Below the pieces are notes generated by a model. The model was not told where the DNA came from and searched no databases. It worked only from the letters and a program-made list of their open reading frames with translations. From NCBI GenBank assembly GCA_034401795.1, contig CM067366.1, positions 68,626,014-68,690,013 on the forward strand: a stretch of DNA of 64,000 nt, written 5' to 3'. The translations under genes and the position numbers were made by a program. Shown here piece by piece: positions 1 to 10,880 of this stretch. The DNA is from Chaetoderma sp. LZ-2023a. Lineage: Eukaryota; Mollusca; Caudofoveata; Chaetodermatida; Chaetodermatidae. Within the stretch, counting starts at the first letter, position 1; every line of letters begins with the position of its first letter.

Positions 1-190
1 TTTGACTGGCTTGCTGCAGGTAAAGAGAAAAGTATTTTTTTTAATTTACCACTGTAATTACTGGCTCGATAATCGAGCCAGTCATTCCAGTGGGAAATTA
101 AAAAAAATACTCATCTCTTTACCTGCAGATGGTCATTCAATAAGAAAATAGTTTGATTTTCTTGACCAAATTTGACCATTAAAGGGTTAA
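1..190 (+). mobile_element. P-family palindromic MITE (copy 1, cut by window edge)
   Basis: Hairpin core GACTGGCTCGATAATCGAG flanked by inverted inner arms; B-type right arm; ends TTAAAGGG-TTAA at 187-190. Confidence 0.88.
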
Positions 191-789
191 ATAAATTATC
201 AGGTTTTTTATGGCTGCCATTATCATCCAATATTCAGTATAAAAAAAAGTCTATACATGACATTAACTACATAATAGGATATGATACAGAATGACAACAA
301 ATCTATCATCCATGATGTTAAAAGAAATCTCTGGTAAACTAGCCTTTGTGCCTAACATTACAAACTGTCATATAGCTACATTACCCTTGGAGAGAATGGT
401 CCCATTCACCCATTGGGCTTTCGGGTCAGCCTGGAGTCAAGGTTACAGTGACCTCTTCTCAAAGTAAGTCATGATAGTACCCAATCATTGTAAATCTCAC
501 TAAGCCTATTACCCTCTAGGTGTTGAAGGTTCACAAGGTCAATGTTAGTGATCGGGGAACAGAAATCACATTCTAATCCAACTCTGACTTTGACGAGTCA
601 TTAGAATACTTTATAAGCATATTACAATGGGGGTGGGCCCGGTGGGGGTTGGTGGTTGATGTATATACTTAATTTGAATTAGTACGTATTAGTAGACAGT
701 TAAAGGTTGGCATCTCAGTGAGCATACCAAAAATGTGATGACAATATCTTGCTTTATAACCTTCCCTTGACCAATTACATCTAAGCACG
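191..789. other. no gene seen
   Basis: AT-rich. The part around 330-470 is open but carries T-like words (GGAGTCAAGGTTACAGTGACC), so it is likely an old repeat. Confidence 0.5.
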
Positions 790-1405
790 TCATTGTCTTT
801 GATAAAATGCTGGGATATTAAAATCTCTGTCTGTCTATCTGTCACTCTATCCTCCAAACATGTTTGGGAGGAATTTAACCAAATTTGATATAATTGTGCT
901 TTGCAAGACGACGTTTAGATTTGGCTCCGCGCCTTGGGGATCAAGGGGTGGGGTCAAAAGTTCAAATATCCTAAAAACTGTCCGTAACGCTATCTCCTCC
1001 AAAACCACTCTGTGGAATTCAAACAATTTTGGTATGTAGATTGCCCATATAATTGTGGATTGTGTGATGACATTTATGTTTGTCTCCGTCTGCAGGAGAT
1101 GTCAGGGCTAGCACCAAAGGTCAAATATCCTAAAAACTATGTGTCACGCTATCTCCTCCAAAACTGTTAATCCGGAAACATTTTAAAATGGTACTCCTTC
1201 AGTCAATAACCCGATTTCAATAAAACGTGGGTGGAACGATCCTATGACATTAGGCTTTCGACATATTAAACGAGAGTCTTGATTGGTCAATTTTTTGGTG
1301 CCCATCTTGGATTTTCTGAAAATCATCCATCATGTTTATTTAAATGCAAATGGTTTAAATATCAATGGTCCAGGTGAGCGCCACAGGCCCTTGGGCCTCT
1401 AGTTT
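790..1405 (+). repeat. S-family repeat, 3' part
   Basis: Diverged ~150-bp units ending with the family terminus CCAGGTGAGCG...GGCCCTTGGGCCTCT. Confidence 0.7.
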
Positions 1406-1570
1406 AGAAAGACCTTTACCTTCAATCTGAGATTTATTGTTAAGCTTGAGTACAGTTACTTCAATGAAATTGTTGTTGTCATGGGATTTTATTTTTATTT
1501 TTAAGCCTGTTTCTTGTGTTGGCATCTTGTTACAGCAATATCTACCTATATCCCATATTATGTACTACGT

Positions 1571-1727
1571 CAAGTATTTTTGAAGATTTACCACTGGAAT
1601 GCCTGGCCTGATAACCGAGTCGGTCATTCCAGTGGTAAATTTTCAAAAATATGCTTGTCCTGCAATATGGACATTCAGTAAGCAAATATTTTGATTTTTT
1701 TTTAACAAATCTAGCCTTTAAGGGTGA
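1571..1727 (+). mobile_element. P-family MITE (copy 2, left end lost)
   Basis: Core and right B arm are present; the left outer arm is not recognisable. Confidence 0.75.
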
Positions 1728-1886
1728 AGATTTACTAATTTTCATCTCACTTAAGCTCATCTTTATATTGGTCTTTACAGTCAGGACTCGGGATATGATG
1801 TAATATATATCAAATGAAATATCCCATGAAACATAAGATGATTTCCTGTCTGTCTATCAGATAAACATAATTACTCATAAATATTA

Positions 1887-2118
1887 TTAACCCGTAAACA
1901 CTTCAGCTGGCAAAAAATGGCTTCCCCACTGGTTTGTAAAATGTCCATTCGCACACCAAGAGAAGACTATTTTAAAAAATTTATCAGTAGAATGACTGGC
2001 TTGATAACTGAGCCAGTCCTGCCAGTGGTAAATTTTCTCAAAAATATCCTCTTGGTCTGCAAATAGAAATTTTCTTTGAGAAAATTGAAAATATTTTTTA
2101 ACAAATTTTAAGGGTTAA
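1887..2118 (+). mobile_element. P-family MITE (copy 3)
   Basis: TTAA-CCCGTAAACAC left end (A arm), core hairpin, C-type right arm ending AAGGG-TTAA. Confidence 0.88.
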
Positions 2119-2168
2119 TGTAAGGAATTAAGGTTCTCACGAAGTTGTTAATGTCAAATGGACTTCCA

Positions 2169-2545
2169 GCAACAGTGCAAGCCTGGAAATAGCAGTGTCC
2201 AACACTTTGTCAGGCACCCTCTACTTAGTACCAGACCATCCAGAATTTGCTGCCTGTCAACACTATTCTACTTCACAGTGTTCTTTACTTGAACGTATTA
2301 GAAACATAACAAAAAGCAACTAATCGTGTGTCATAATGATTGTGATACACCTTAGGTAGATGAATAGTTTATGGCTTTATCAACACCTGTACGCAGACTT
2401 TTGTTGCACACTGCAAGTACTGGCCCTGTCTAAATCTGTATATGACAAAATTTCAGGAAAAGGCAAGACTGTGCTTGACATTTGATAGTTTGGTGCCTGA
2501 CAATGTCCTTGACAGGCACCTTATTTCCAGGCTTGCAGTGCAACA
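2169..2545. repeat. inverted repeat with ~270-bp spacer
   Basis: Arms 2169-2218 and 2489-2545 share GCAAGCCTGGAAATA and TTGTCAGGCACC in inverse order. Likely an old DNA element. Confidence 0.7.
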
Positions 2546-2695
2546 CTGTTTCCAAAATCGACTACAATGTACAACCAACACCAAATCATCATCATCATCG
2601 CGGCTGCTGAAGAACTGCAACAAGCATTCTGACAGGAGCATCGCCATGATTGAGGGGTGACAATTGAAAAAATAGGATGGGGTTTGAGGTGGGCA

Positions 2696-2736
2696 TGTGT
2701 GTGTGAGTGCGCGCGCGCGCGTGCGTGCGTGCATGG
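2696..2736. repeat. GT/GC alternating tract
   Basis: GTGTGTGAGTGCGCGCGCGC then GTGCGTGCGTGC, about 110 bp before the DIRS element. Confidence 0.9.
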
Positions 2737-2846
2737 ATACACTTTTAAGTAGCAATGCATCTTAAACAATGATTGACTAACAAGCTAATAACACGAGCTG
2801 TTTGTCAATTTTTATGTCGGTGCATATGTATGACTGCCAGTCATTA

Positions 2847-3124
2847 GTTGTTATTACACCACAAAAACATCCATTACCGTTCAATCACTACTTGCTAAAT
2901 CAATTATCTGCATTTAGCTACCAGAATAAGATTTTTATGCTTGCATACACTCCTCCCCATGCCTATTCCTATAAATATGGACCCTCAACCAGGCTACTGG
3001 TTAGGTCCATCTCCAGTATATTAACTGATATAGACTGGCACCAGTCTGTACTCACTCCATAGTGATGCCTGTCACTAAGCGCGCATGCGCACTGGCGCCA
3101 AAATAGGAAACGGATTCACTTTTC
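2847..3124. repeat. DIRS left inverted terminal repeat
   Basis: Matches the reverse complement of 9859-10146 along its whole length with scattered differences, including the AAGCGCGC...GCGCACTGG block at its inner end. Its outer end (GTTGTTATTACACC) is copied in inverse at 9694-9707. Confidence 0.9.
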
Positions 3125-3613
3125 AATTATTCTCTGCAAGCAGAACAACTGCACAAATATTATCAGAAAGCTTTTATAGCTTTGCGCTGTGTCAGCTTAC
3201 ACTTTAAGGACTTCCTCACGCTAAGATATGCCTATTATGAAGTCTATCCTCCCAAAATTATGTTTTTGGAAGTATTTCGTGGTTATTTTGAACCTTATAA
3301 CTATGTATATAAATGTTAACGGTTTTCGTGGGTTTCATTTTCGTGGTAACAACTTTAACATGCCTAAGTCATCATCATATAAAAACACTCTATTACTCCA
3401 GTGAGCCCTTAATCATTTTCAGTTAAAAGAAAAATAGTGTTTTACAAGGAATTACATTCATTTCCCTATTATAGGAAACAATCTTGAATTTGAATTTTCC
3501 TGGCCTTTCTCTGGAAGGCGTTTGCATGTTTCTAGACTCCTTTTATCGAAATTCTAAGCTGTATGCTTCTTTCGTAATTCTTTTTCGTTTTTTAAGTGTC
3601 TGTTTTATCGACC

Positions 3614-4700
3614 AATAAATCAAGTGCACGTCCTCAAGCTGTGAAGTTGTGTAAAGTCTGTGGAGTATGGAGGACATTTCTGTTTTAAGTGCACTACGTG
3701 TACCCCCACATCGATGTGCGGGTTTTGCATAGGGTGGTCTGCGTTCGTTTCTAAGTTTCTTTAAGGATTATTCGTCCTTACAGCGCTGCCCTATGGTCGT
3801 CCTTGCCCTTCCTCCATTGCTAGTAGACAAAAGCTGTGTCTTTTGCAATATTCTAATATGTCTAATTCAGCAGCAATGGAGGGGGGTGGGGGGTTCGGCG
3901 AATCCGGAAGCAGTGATAGCTTTATTTGTGAGATTTGAATCCTTCGCTGCAGTTTTGACTAAATCTTTAGACGAAAGAATATCTTCTGCCATCATGGAGG
4001 CCAAGAAACAGAAAGTTTCTTCTGATTCCGACGATAGCCCGAGGGCTAGCGGGCGTTCCCGCAAATGGGGGAAACCGATTCCTCTAACTTCAATGCAGGT
4101 CTCCAGAACTAAAGCCTAGAGCGGCAAAGCTCTCGAAGGTGAGCTCGTGCAGGTCACCGGGGCATATCCACATTAGACTTGATGGTGACGGGCATAACCC
4201 ACAAGCCGTGGTGGCGGAGGCTGAGGCTAATGTCCATAAGCCTGGTGCTTATGCTAATGCCAAAATTTTTTCGCTCATACCGGTCATCAAGATTCTTCAT
4301 AGGTCGCCTATAGCTATAGTCCGCAATCTAGTTTTGCTAATTCTTCCAGTTCCGTTCTACTTCCATTACGTCCGTTCCCGGTTTGTCTGCCGGTTTTGCA
4401 GGACATCCGGGTCTTCAAGATCCGGTTCTTACTTCCATTCTGACTGTTTCCGGTATGACTAATAAGCTCTTCCGACTTCTGCTTCCAGTTGGGACGTACT
4501 TCTGGGCTAGTGAATGAATTAAGAATAAAGAGCAATTAATTAGAGCAAATAAGCTCTCGAAGGTGGGCTCGTGTAGTGCACCGGGTCAAACCCACATTAG
4601 ACTTGAGGGTGACGGGCATAACCCTCAAGCCGTGGTGGCGGAGGCTGAGGCTGACATCCATAAGCCTGGTGCTTATGCTAATGCCAATGTCTTAGATCAG
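3614..4700 (+). pseudogene. DIRS ORF1 (gag-like) remnant
   Basis: Broken frames read CKVCGVWRTF and then KCTTCTP...CGFCIGW, a CxxC...CxxC zinc-like motif, at about 3650-3745. An open stretch follows at 3793-4117 with an acidic/Ser-rich tail. A segment encoding HIRL-GDGHNPQAVVAEAEA occurs twice (4128-4272 and 4545-4690), so the protein had an internal repeat or the DNA was duplicated. Position before the RT suits a DIRS gag, but gag proteins are poorly conserved and the assignment rests mainly on context. Confidence 0.55.
4128..4690 (+). repeat. direct duplication of ~143 bp
   Basis: Segments 4128-4272 and 4545-4690 are near-identical copies in the same direction, separated by about 270 bp. 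Both begin AGCTCTCGAAGGTG and end TGCTTATGCTAATGCCAA. Confidence 0.85.
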
Positions 4701-5944
4701 TTGTAGTGGATTCAGGTCCTCAGGACAGGGGTTACTTCCGTTTCCGGATCTACCTCCGTTTCGTCTGTATCCGGCCTGACTTCCGGTTTGCGTATTTCCG
4801 GTTCCTATGCTTATTCTGGTTTTTTAATGTACATCCGAGTTCAGTTTCCGGTTGTATTCTTCCGTTTTGCGCATTTCCGTTTCCTATTTTTACATTTCCG
4901 GATTTGTACATCCGGGGATAGGGTCATTACCGGTTTTCATGGCGTTCTATGATTAACTTCCGGTTCTGTTTTCTTTTTTTTTGATTTCCGGTGATAGCTC
5001 TTACTGAGATTCCAGGTTTTTTCTTTCCTAGGATCTAGTCATCATTTTGTCTAAGAGTTAGCCTTATTTCAGTAAGTGCTTTTAAAATCGGAATGTTTAG
5101 TCGCTGAAAATATTAGTTCCGAGACATTGCCAGTTTTGAAGTCTATTGGAATTGTAGATATTCAGCATTTATTCTTTTATCAGTGAAACATTTCAACGTA
5201 ATTAAAGACTTCCGACTGGTTGCCTGATGGGTTTCTTGTTGCAGTCGATAAGTCAGTCTGTATTCTACGCATTATCGCTAGATGTCGCAATTAAAATTAA
5301 TTTTTAATTTCATCCAACTTTAGATGGCCACATGTCTCCGGGCCGTTCAGCCTTTTTTCACGCTCTTTTTTCGTCTTATGTCGGCAGGTTGACATATTTA
5401 TTTTAACCAAGGGAATTAATTTCTTGAGGAAAATTCCTGTTTATAGCGTAATTCTTAGTCTAATTTTGACAGGCGCTGAAAGGAATAGATTCAGTAGTGG
5501 ATTCATAGGGAAGAGATTGGCTCTAAGAGTAATGATTACAAGAGCAGGAAAACGCTGAGAATAGAGAAATAGGATTAGGGTGAAGGAAGAAGGAATAAAA
5601 GCCGAGTTTTTTCTTCTGCCTTGTCACAGTCATGGTTTAGGTGAGTCTTTTTGCTTAGATTTTATATCGCCTCCGTTTTTCAGCGTTTTGTTTCGTGAAT
5701 CATCCCGTAGAGTTTAATCATAATCTAGTATTAGTATTTTGTGTATTTAACATCCACCTGTTTCCGGGATCCATTATCATTCTATCAATCATTCTTTTTT
5801 ATTAGCATATCAAACTCAATGACTTCCGTCTTTACAAGATGATAATATTGGTTCTAAGTCTTTAATTATAATGAGTAAGATAGGTATAGGTCTCTTCCTT
5901 CATCCTCTGCCCCTTCTCCTACAGTTTTCTTCTAGTCATGTTCC

Positions 5945-5945
<1 letters not shown>

Positions 5946-5999
<54 letters not shown>
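5946..5999. repeat. (CT)n microsatellite inside the DIRS element
   Basis: About 54 bp of pure CT dinucleotides between the gag-like and RT parts of the element. Confidence 0.95.
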
Positions 6000-6003
<4 letters not shown>

Positions 6004-6847
6004 CTGTCTTCCTTCTTTTTTTCCCTCCTATGGGGTTTTCCCGTATTTCATCTTCTATCAATCCTCTCCTGGGATCTTCTGGTCCTGTTCTTTCCTCTTC
6101 ATCTTCCATTCTTCTTAATTCCTCTTCCTCTTTTGATCATCTTGATCTGATTGTTTCTGTCATTCTCTCTTTTGAGCTTGAGTTTCTAATTGTTGATTAA
6201 GGTCTGGTTTTCTCATTGTTTTCTGTTTTTAGGGATTCGTCCCTTGTTCGTTCTTTCATGTCAGCTTTTTTTATCTATTCTTTCCATGTCCTCTGGTCAG
6301 GATGTTGTATCTGTTCATATTCCTTCTGATCAATCTTTTTCCTTTTCTGATTCTTTACAGTTTTCTTCTCTTCTAGCTTCCAAGAGGCCTTGCTCTCCTC
6401 TTTCCATTTGAACTGTTGATCTATGACCTCTGGTGACTCTTCTCATCTTTTTTCTTTTCCATCTCCTAATCCTTCTATTCTTCTATTCCCTAGTCGGTCA
6501 GGGCTGAGGAGATTTTGTCCAGTCAGGGTCTCTTTGGATGACTGGTCCCTGGCTCTCTGGTGGATTGCTTAGACTCTTTATCTTCCTTTTAAGGACAAGT
6601 TTTTTTATAGACCTTCCTTCTTTTGTGTCGGCTCTTTCCTCTTCTGATTATTCTTTCTTGTCCTTTCAATTGACAATTTGGTCTTTATCATGTTAGTTTT
6701 CTTTGTGAATTATGTTAATTCTAAGGTATTTATACATACATGAGAGCGTTCAGCCTAGGGTAGGTTTTCCTACCCTGTCATTAAATCTTAGTAAAATGAT
6801 CTCTATTCACTCTGAAACATTCAAATCTGCATTAATTTTATTTTAAC

Positions 6848-7290
6848 AGGGGGGTATGTCAGGATTAAATATCATGATTCTTACTCCCAAGTCAAGATGG
6901 AGACAATCTCCCAGTTCATTTCCAGTCTAGATCAGGGTATGTGGTTGTTTCCATCGACCAAAATGACGCATTCTTTCATGTTTTCAGAATTGTTCACCGT
7001 CGTTCTATCCATCTCCACGTTTATATAGACGATTGGTTAGTAAAGTAAGTCTTCTTCAATTCTCTCCAGAATTCTTCCAGAGGTTTGCAGTCTGGCATGC
7101 AACCTAGGGTGGATTTAAAATCTAAAGAAATCAAGCCTAGGTCCCTCTCAAATCTTCACGCATCTAGGCATTTCTTTCGATCTGGCCCAGGGTCTAGTCT
7201 TCCCCTCAGATCCAAGAATAGAGGCTGTATCAGTGGCAATGGAAATCCTGTCTTCTTCCATGGTCTGAGCAAGATTTCTGCTAAGAGTGA
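6848..7290 (+). pseudogene. DIRS reverse transcriptase remnant
   Basis: Fragments in shifting frames match DIRS RT: KMETISQFISSLDQGMW near 6895, HVYIDDWL at 7016-7039 (catalytic DD kept), SSSILSRILPEV, and FTHLGISFDLAQGLVFPSD leading into DPRIEAVSVAM. At least one frameshift separates the YIDD frame from the downstream thumb and RNase H frame. Confidence 0.85.
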
Positions 7291-7820
7291 TAGGTTTGAT
7301 GGTCAGCGTAGAGAATGTTATTCCATGGGCGGCACTGATGAGAAGAACCTTCCAAATGTATTTAATGTCCCTTTGGAAGCAGTCGGTTCTCTCTATTCAC
7401 CATCAGATTCCCATCAGAGAACACTTGATTCTTCTTCTAGATTTTTGGAAAGGCCGTTCTCTGCTTCTGATGGGTGTTCCACTGGTAAAGTCCTCCCCTC
7501 AGGCGATTATCTTCACAGACGCTTCTCAGGAGGGATCGGGAGTGGTCTGGGACTCCCTGTCGGTTTCCGGTCTTTGGTCCCTGGAGGAATCGTCAGCTCA
7601 TATCAACATTCTGGAATTGTGTGCTGTCAAGAAGGCTCTCCTTTCATGGTCAGATCGTGTGATAGGTCTCAAAGTCTCGATTCGGTCGAACAATTCGACA
7701 GTGGTCTCTTATATCAACAGGCAGGGGGGTACAAGGTCATCCCTCCTTTGTCTAGAAGTGTGGAACCTTCTCTTATGGTGTCGCAATAATCAGATTCTTC
7801 TTATGTCCCTGGCAGTCTGA
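7287..7820 (+). pseudogene. DIRS RNase H domain remnant
   Basis: A 177-codon open frame carries the RNase H signature: IIFTDASQEGSG (first Asp), SLEESSAHINILELCAV (Glu), and VSIRSNNSTVVSYINRQGG. The last motif normally reads RSDN, so the catalytic Asp has become Asn. Further downstream, CRNNQILLMSLAV and a shifted GSLNFLADQLS continue the family pattern. Confidence 0.88.
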
Positions 7821-7839
7821 ATTTTCTTGCGGACCAACT

Positions 7840-8100
7840 GTCATGTCCCAGCAAATTCTCCCACACAGAGTGGCAGTTAATGAGGTCAGTTGTCAAAGCA
7901 ATTTTCAGTCTTATGGATCGTCCTCTGGTAGATCTGTTTGCGACATCTCTGAATGCTCAGATCTCCTCTTTCATGTCTCTTTTTCCGGACTGTCAAGCCC
8001 TGGCGGTGGATGCCCTGTCTCAGTCCTGGACAGGAATGTTCGTCTATGCGTTCCCTCCAACGATTTTGATTCCATTAGTGTCAGAGCTCTAGATAAGCAG
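7840..8100 (+). pseudogene. DIRS post-RNase H block (possible Dam-like methylase region)
   Basis: The frame starting at 7880 reads PLVDLFATSLNAQ and ALAVDALSQSWTGMFVYAFPP, a block seen after RNase H in many DIRS elements. In some of them this area has been assigned to a Dam-like methyltransferase, with the FPP as the NPPY-like motif. That functional reading is inference. Confidence 0.7.
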
Positions 8101-8370
8101 GGTTTTTGCGTTTTGACCCAATAAAAATTGCCAATCACTCAATTAATTTTTAACATCATGAGTACTGAAATAGAAAATCACCCAATTAATTTCAGTTCTC
8201 TTGCTAATAATGTATAATGAAGGATGTCAAAGAACAAATCTGCGAGATTCTTTTATAGCTCCTTTTGGCCAAAGAGGATTGGGTTTGTAGACCTTCTAAT
8301 CTAGATCTCCTGGTAGACTTCCCTCGTCTTTTTCATTCTCCCAGGATATTCTGTCTTAAGTAAGAGGTCT

Positions 8371-9345
8371 TTGTCTTCATCTAAACCCAGAAATCTTCAG
8401 TCTGTGTGTTTGGAGAATATTGAAACTAAAGTCTACGAGAATAAAGTTTCTTCAAGATCTCCAGTAATTATCGATTCTTCCAGAAGAGAGTCGAACCGCA
8501 GAGTTTACAAGTGTCGACTTAAAATTTTTGGAGACTGGTGTTCAGACCAATGTCTCGTGCCCGATTCTGTTTCTATTCCCCAAGTATTAGACTTTTTAAC
8601 ATATCTCTTTGATTCCTTCCATTTATCAGCTAATTCGGTTAGGGGATATAGATTTTGTCTGGCATCTTCTCTTCCTTGCCTTCTGTATGCCGATGTCAAG
8701 GACACTAAGACCTTTAATAGTTTTTATTAGAGGTCTAGGCAATATTCGTCCTCCGATAGCTACGCCTTTACCTTCATGGAACTTGGCTTTGGTTCTTCAA
8801 GTGCTGGCAGGCGGTCATGTTGAACCTCTCCTCTATTAGTATTAACGGCCTTTGCTAGAAGGCGTTCAGAATTCATGCTTTTTTCTGCTGAAAGGGAGAG
8901 ATTTATACTTTCAGGAGACGGTTTAGTTTTAATCCCAGAAACTCAGTCTAACCAGTTTCCTGCTAGTCCGATCATTTAAAACTCATTATCGTCTTTTTCG
9001 CCTTCCGATAAACTCTGGTGTCCTGTTAGGGCATTAAGAATGTGCAAACAGCGATCTGATTTCAAAAGATTTAATCCGTCCCTTTTATGGTTTTCTTATG
9101 CGGAAGAGTATTCTAAGCCAATCTCAAAGTTTACGATATCCTGATGGATTTGGGAGACGATTAAGCTTTGTTACGAGATTGCTACTCCGGAACAAATTAA
9201 TCTCTCCCATATTAAAGGTCACACTGTTAGACGAATGGCTTCCTCTTTTGCACTTTTTGCCGGTTCATTTTTAGATGAAGTCATACACGTTGCAGGATGA
9301 AAATCTGACTCCTCTTTTACAACCTTTTATCTGAAAGATCAGAGT
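8371..9345 (+). pseudogene. DIRS tyrosine recombinase remnant
   Basis: Core-binding half at 8480-8720: SNRRVYKCRLKIFGDWC, PQVLDFLTYLFD, LSANSVRGYRFCLASSL. Catalytic half in other frames: LARRRSEF-like at about 8850-8870 (first Arg box), CPVRALRMCKQ at about 9021, GHTVRRMASSFALFAG at about 9222 (HxxR) and FTTFYLKDQ at about 9318 (nucleophile Tyr). Stops and shifts break it, so it is inactive. It sits directly before the ICR, as in DIRS. Confidence 0.85.
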
Positions 9346-9654
9346 GCAGCAGCCTCCTTCTTTTGTAATATTACAATTTTAACCAAAAAACCTGAAGACC
9401 ATTTACCAAGCACTTCTCGCCATTTTCGTTAAGACTGGGCGTCTGTAAGAAATGGTGAGAGTTTATTTTGGTTTTTATTTATCTCTAAGTTCAAGTTTTC
9501 CTTATTTGATAATCATGGTGTGATTGATTTAAATGCACTATTATGTTATGTTATTAACATTTGGATAAGATTGGTTTGATTTTTATCCTTGTTTGCCGAT
9601 TCTCAAATCGCCTCTCACCTAATGTTTTAAGTGGGCCACTGACCAAATCTACGG

Positions 9655-9800
9655 GTTTAGCAAGTAGTGATTGAATGGTAATGGATGTTTTGGGGTGTAA
9701 TAACAACACCCCCCCCCCACAGATCCCCCTTGCGGGTTGGTCTGTTGTTTTATTAACCACTATAAAAACATACTTACCATTCAATCACTACGACCCGGCC
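9655..9800. repeat. DIRS internal complementary region (ICR)
   Basis: The first half (9655-9707) is the reverse complement of the outer left terminus; the second half (about 9708-9797) is the reverse complement of the outer right terminus. They meet in a run of C. In the DIRS model this region templates end-to-end joining of the circular intermediate. Confidence 0.88.
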
Positions 9801-9858
9801 TCAGCCACCCCGCGTGGAATTGATTTGAGAATTTGCCTATACTATTTGGCACTTAAAT

Positions 9859-10179
9859 TCAGAAAAGTTAATCTCTTTCCTATTTGGGCTCCAGTGCGCA
9901 TGCGCAAGCGCGCTTAGTGACAGGTGTCACTATGGAGTGAGTACAGACTGGTGCCAGTCTATATCAGTTAATATACTGGAGATGGACCTAACCAGTAGTT
10001 CGGTTGAGGGTCCATATTTATAAGAATAGGCATGGGGAGGAGTGTATGCAAGCATAAAAATCTTATTCTGGTAGCTAAATGCAGATAATAGATTTAGCAA
10101 GTAGTGATTGAACGGTAAGTATGTTTTTATAGTGGTTAATAAAACAACAGACCAACCCGCAAGGGAGCTCTGTGGGGTT
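9859..10179. repeat. DIRS right inverted terminal repeat, with extension
   Basis: Reverse complement of the left repeat, plus about 33 bp extra at the outer end (10147-10179) that the left repeat lacks. The same asymmetry is known in DIRS1. The extra part is copied in inverse at about 9708-9745. Confidence 0.88.
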
Positions 10180-10294
10180 GTTTCTTCCCCCCCCCTCCAC
10201 CTTCCCAGGCAGGAGAATTTTATGGTGGGGGAATATGACCTCCTCCTCCCCCGTCCCCCCACCTCAACTCTGGTGAGGCCCCTGCGTTCTGAAG

Positions 10295-10880
10295 TAATGG
10301 TCAAGATTGGTTATGAAAATTTAAATATTTGCTTTGTGAATGTCCATTTACAAGCCAAGAGAAAATATTTTTGAAAATTTACCACTGTAGTGACTTAAGT
10401 TCTTGACGTAATCATTTCTGTGGTAAAAATTTAAAAAATAGTCTTCTTTTCCACTATAAAGGGCTCTTCCTCGAGACCCTCAGAGGCTATAAAGGGCCAT
10501 TCCTCGAGACCCTCAGAGGCTATAAAGGGCCATTCCTCGAGACCCTCAGAGGCTATAAAGGGCCATTCCTCGAGACCCTCAGAGGCTATAAAGGGCCATT
10601 CCTCGAGACCCTCAGAGGCTATAAAGGGCCATTCCTCGAGACCCTCAGAGGCTATAAAGGGCCATTCCTCGAGACCCTCAGAGGCTATAAAGGGCCCTTC
10701 CTCGAGACCCTCAGAGGCTATAAAGGGACATTCCTCGAGACCCTCAGAGGCTATAAAGGGCCATTCCTCGAGACCCTCAGAGGCTATAAAGGGCCCTCCC
10801 TCGAGACCCTCAGAGGTTATAAAGGGCCATTCCTCGAGACCCTCGGAGGCTATTTTTAGCTTGTCCATTAAAGGCGTAAT
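10295..10880 (-). mobile_element. P-family MITE (copy 4) expanded by a 33-bp minisatellite
   Basis: The B arm lies left and the A arm right (ATTTTTAGCTTGTCCATTAAAGG at 10853-10875). The usual A-arm segment CTCAAGACCACTGCAGAGGCC is replaced by a 12-copy array, so the array grew from MITE sequence. Confidence 0.85.
10453..10852. repeat. 33-bp minisatellite, ~12 copies
   Basis: Head-to-tail 33-bp units containing TATAAAGGGCCATTCC and CTCGAGACCCTCAG, with few substitutions. On the - strand it opens a frame of 11-residue repeats (EGLEEWPFIAS). I do not regard that as a real protein, because the frame depends only on the unit being a multiple of three. Confidence 0.97.

Larger units (their letters stand above)
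2847..10179 (+). mobile_element. DIRS-like tyrosine-recombinase retrotransposon, structurally complete, decayed
   Basis: A 7.3-kb element bounded by inverted repeats (2847-3124 and 9859-10179) has an internal complementary region at 9655-9800 whose halves are the reverse complements of the two outer ends. That is the DIRS1 hallmark. Inside, in order, are a gag-like region with a Cys motif, an RT with YIDDW, an RNase H, a post-RNase H block and a tyrosine recombinase with HxxR and FYLKD. All reading frames are broken by stops or frameshifts. Both ends fall at a GTT, and no target-site duplication was seen. DIRS elements are thought to copy through circular DNA and insert by recombinase rather than integrase. 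Confidence 0.9.

Noticed and set aside
320-470. Open stretch near a GTAAGT that could be an upstream SH3-gene exon
   Set aside because: Contains T-repeat words (GTCAAGGTTACAGTGACC) and has no good acceptor or domain.
5871-6200. 109-codon Ser/Leu-rich frame
   Set aside because: Built on the CT microsatellite inside a decayed DIRS element.
7085-7789. 234-codon frame overlapping the RNase H
   Set aside because: A shadow frame: the recognisable RNase H motifs are in the frame beginning at 7287.
10453-10852. CRISPR-like array
   Set aside because: Units are head to tail with no spacers, in animal DNA, and derive from a MITE.
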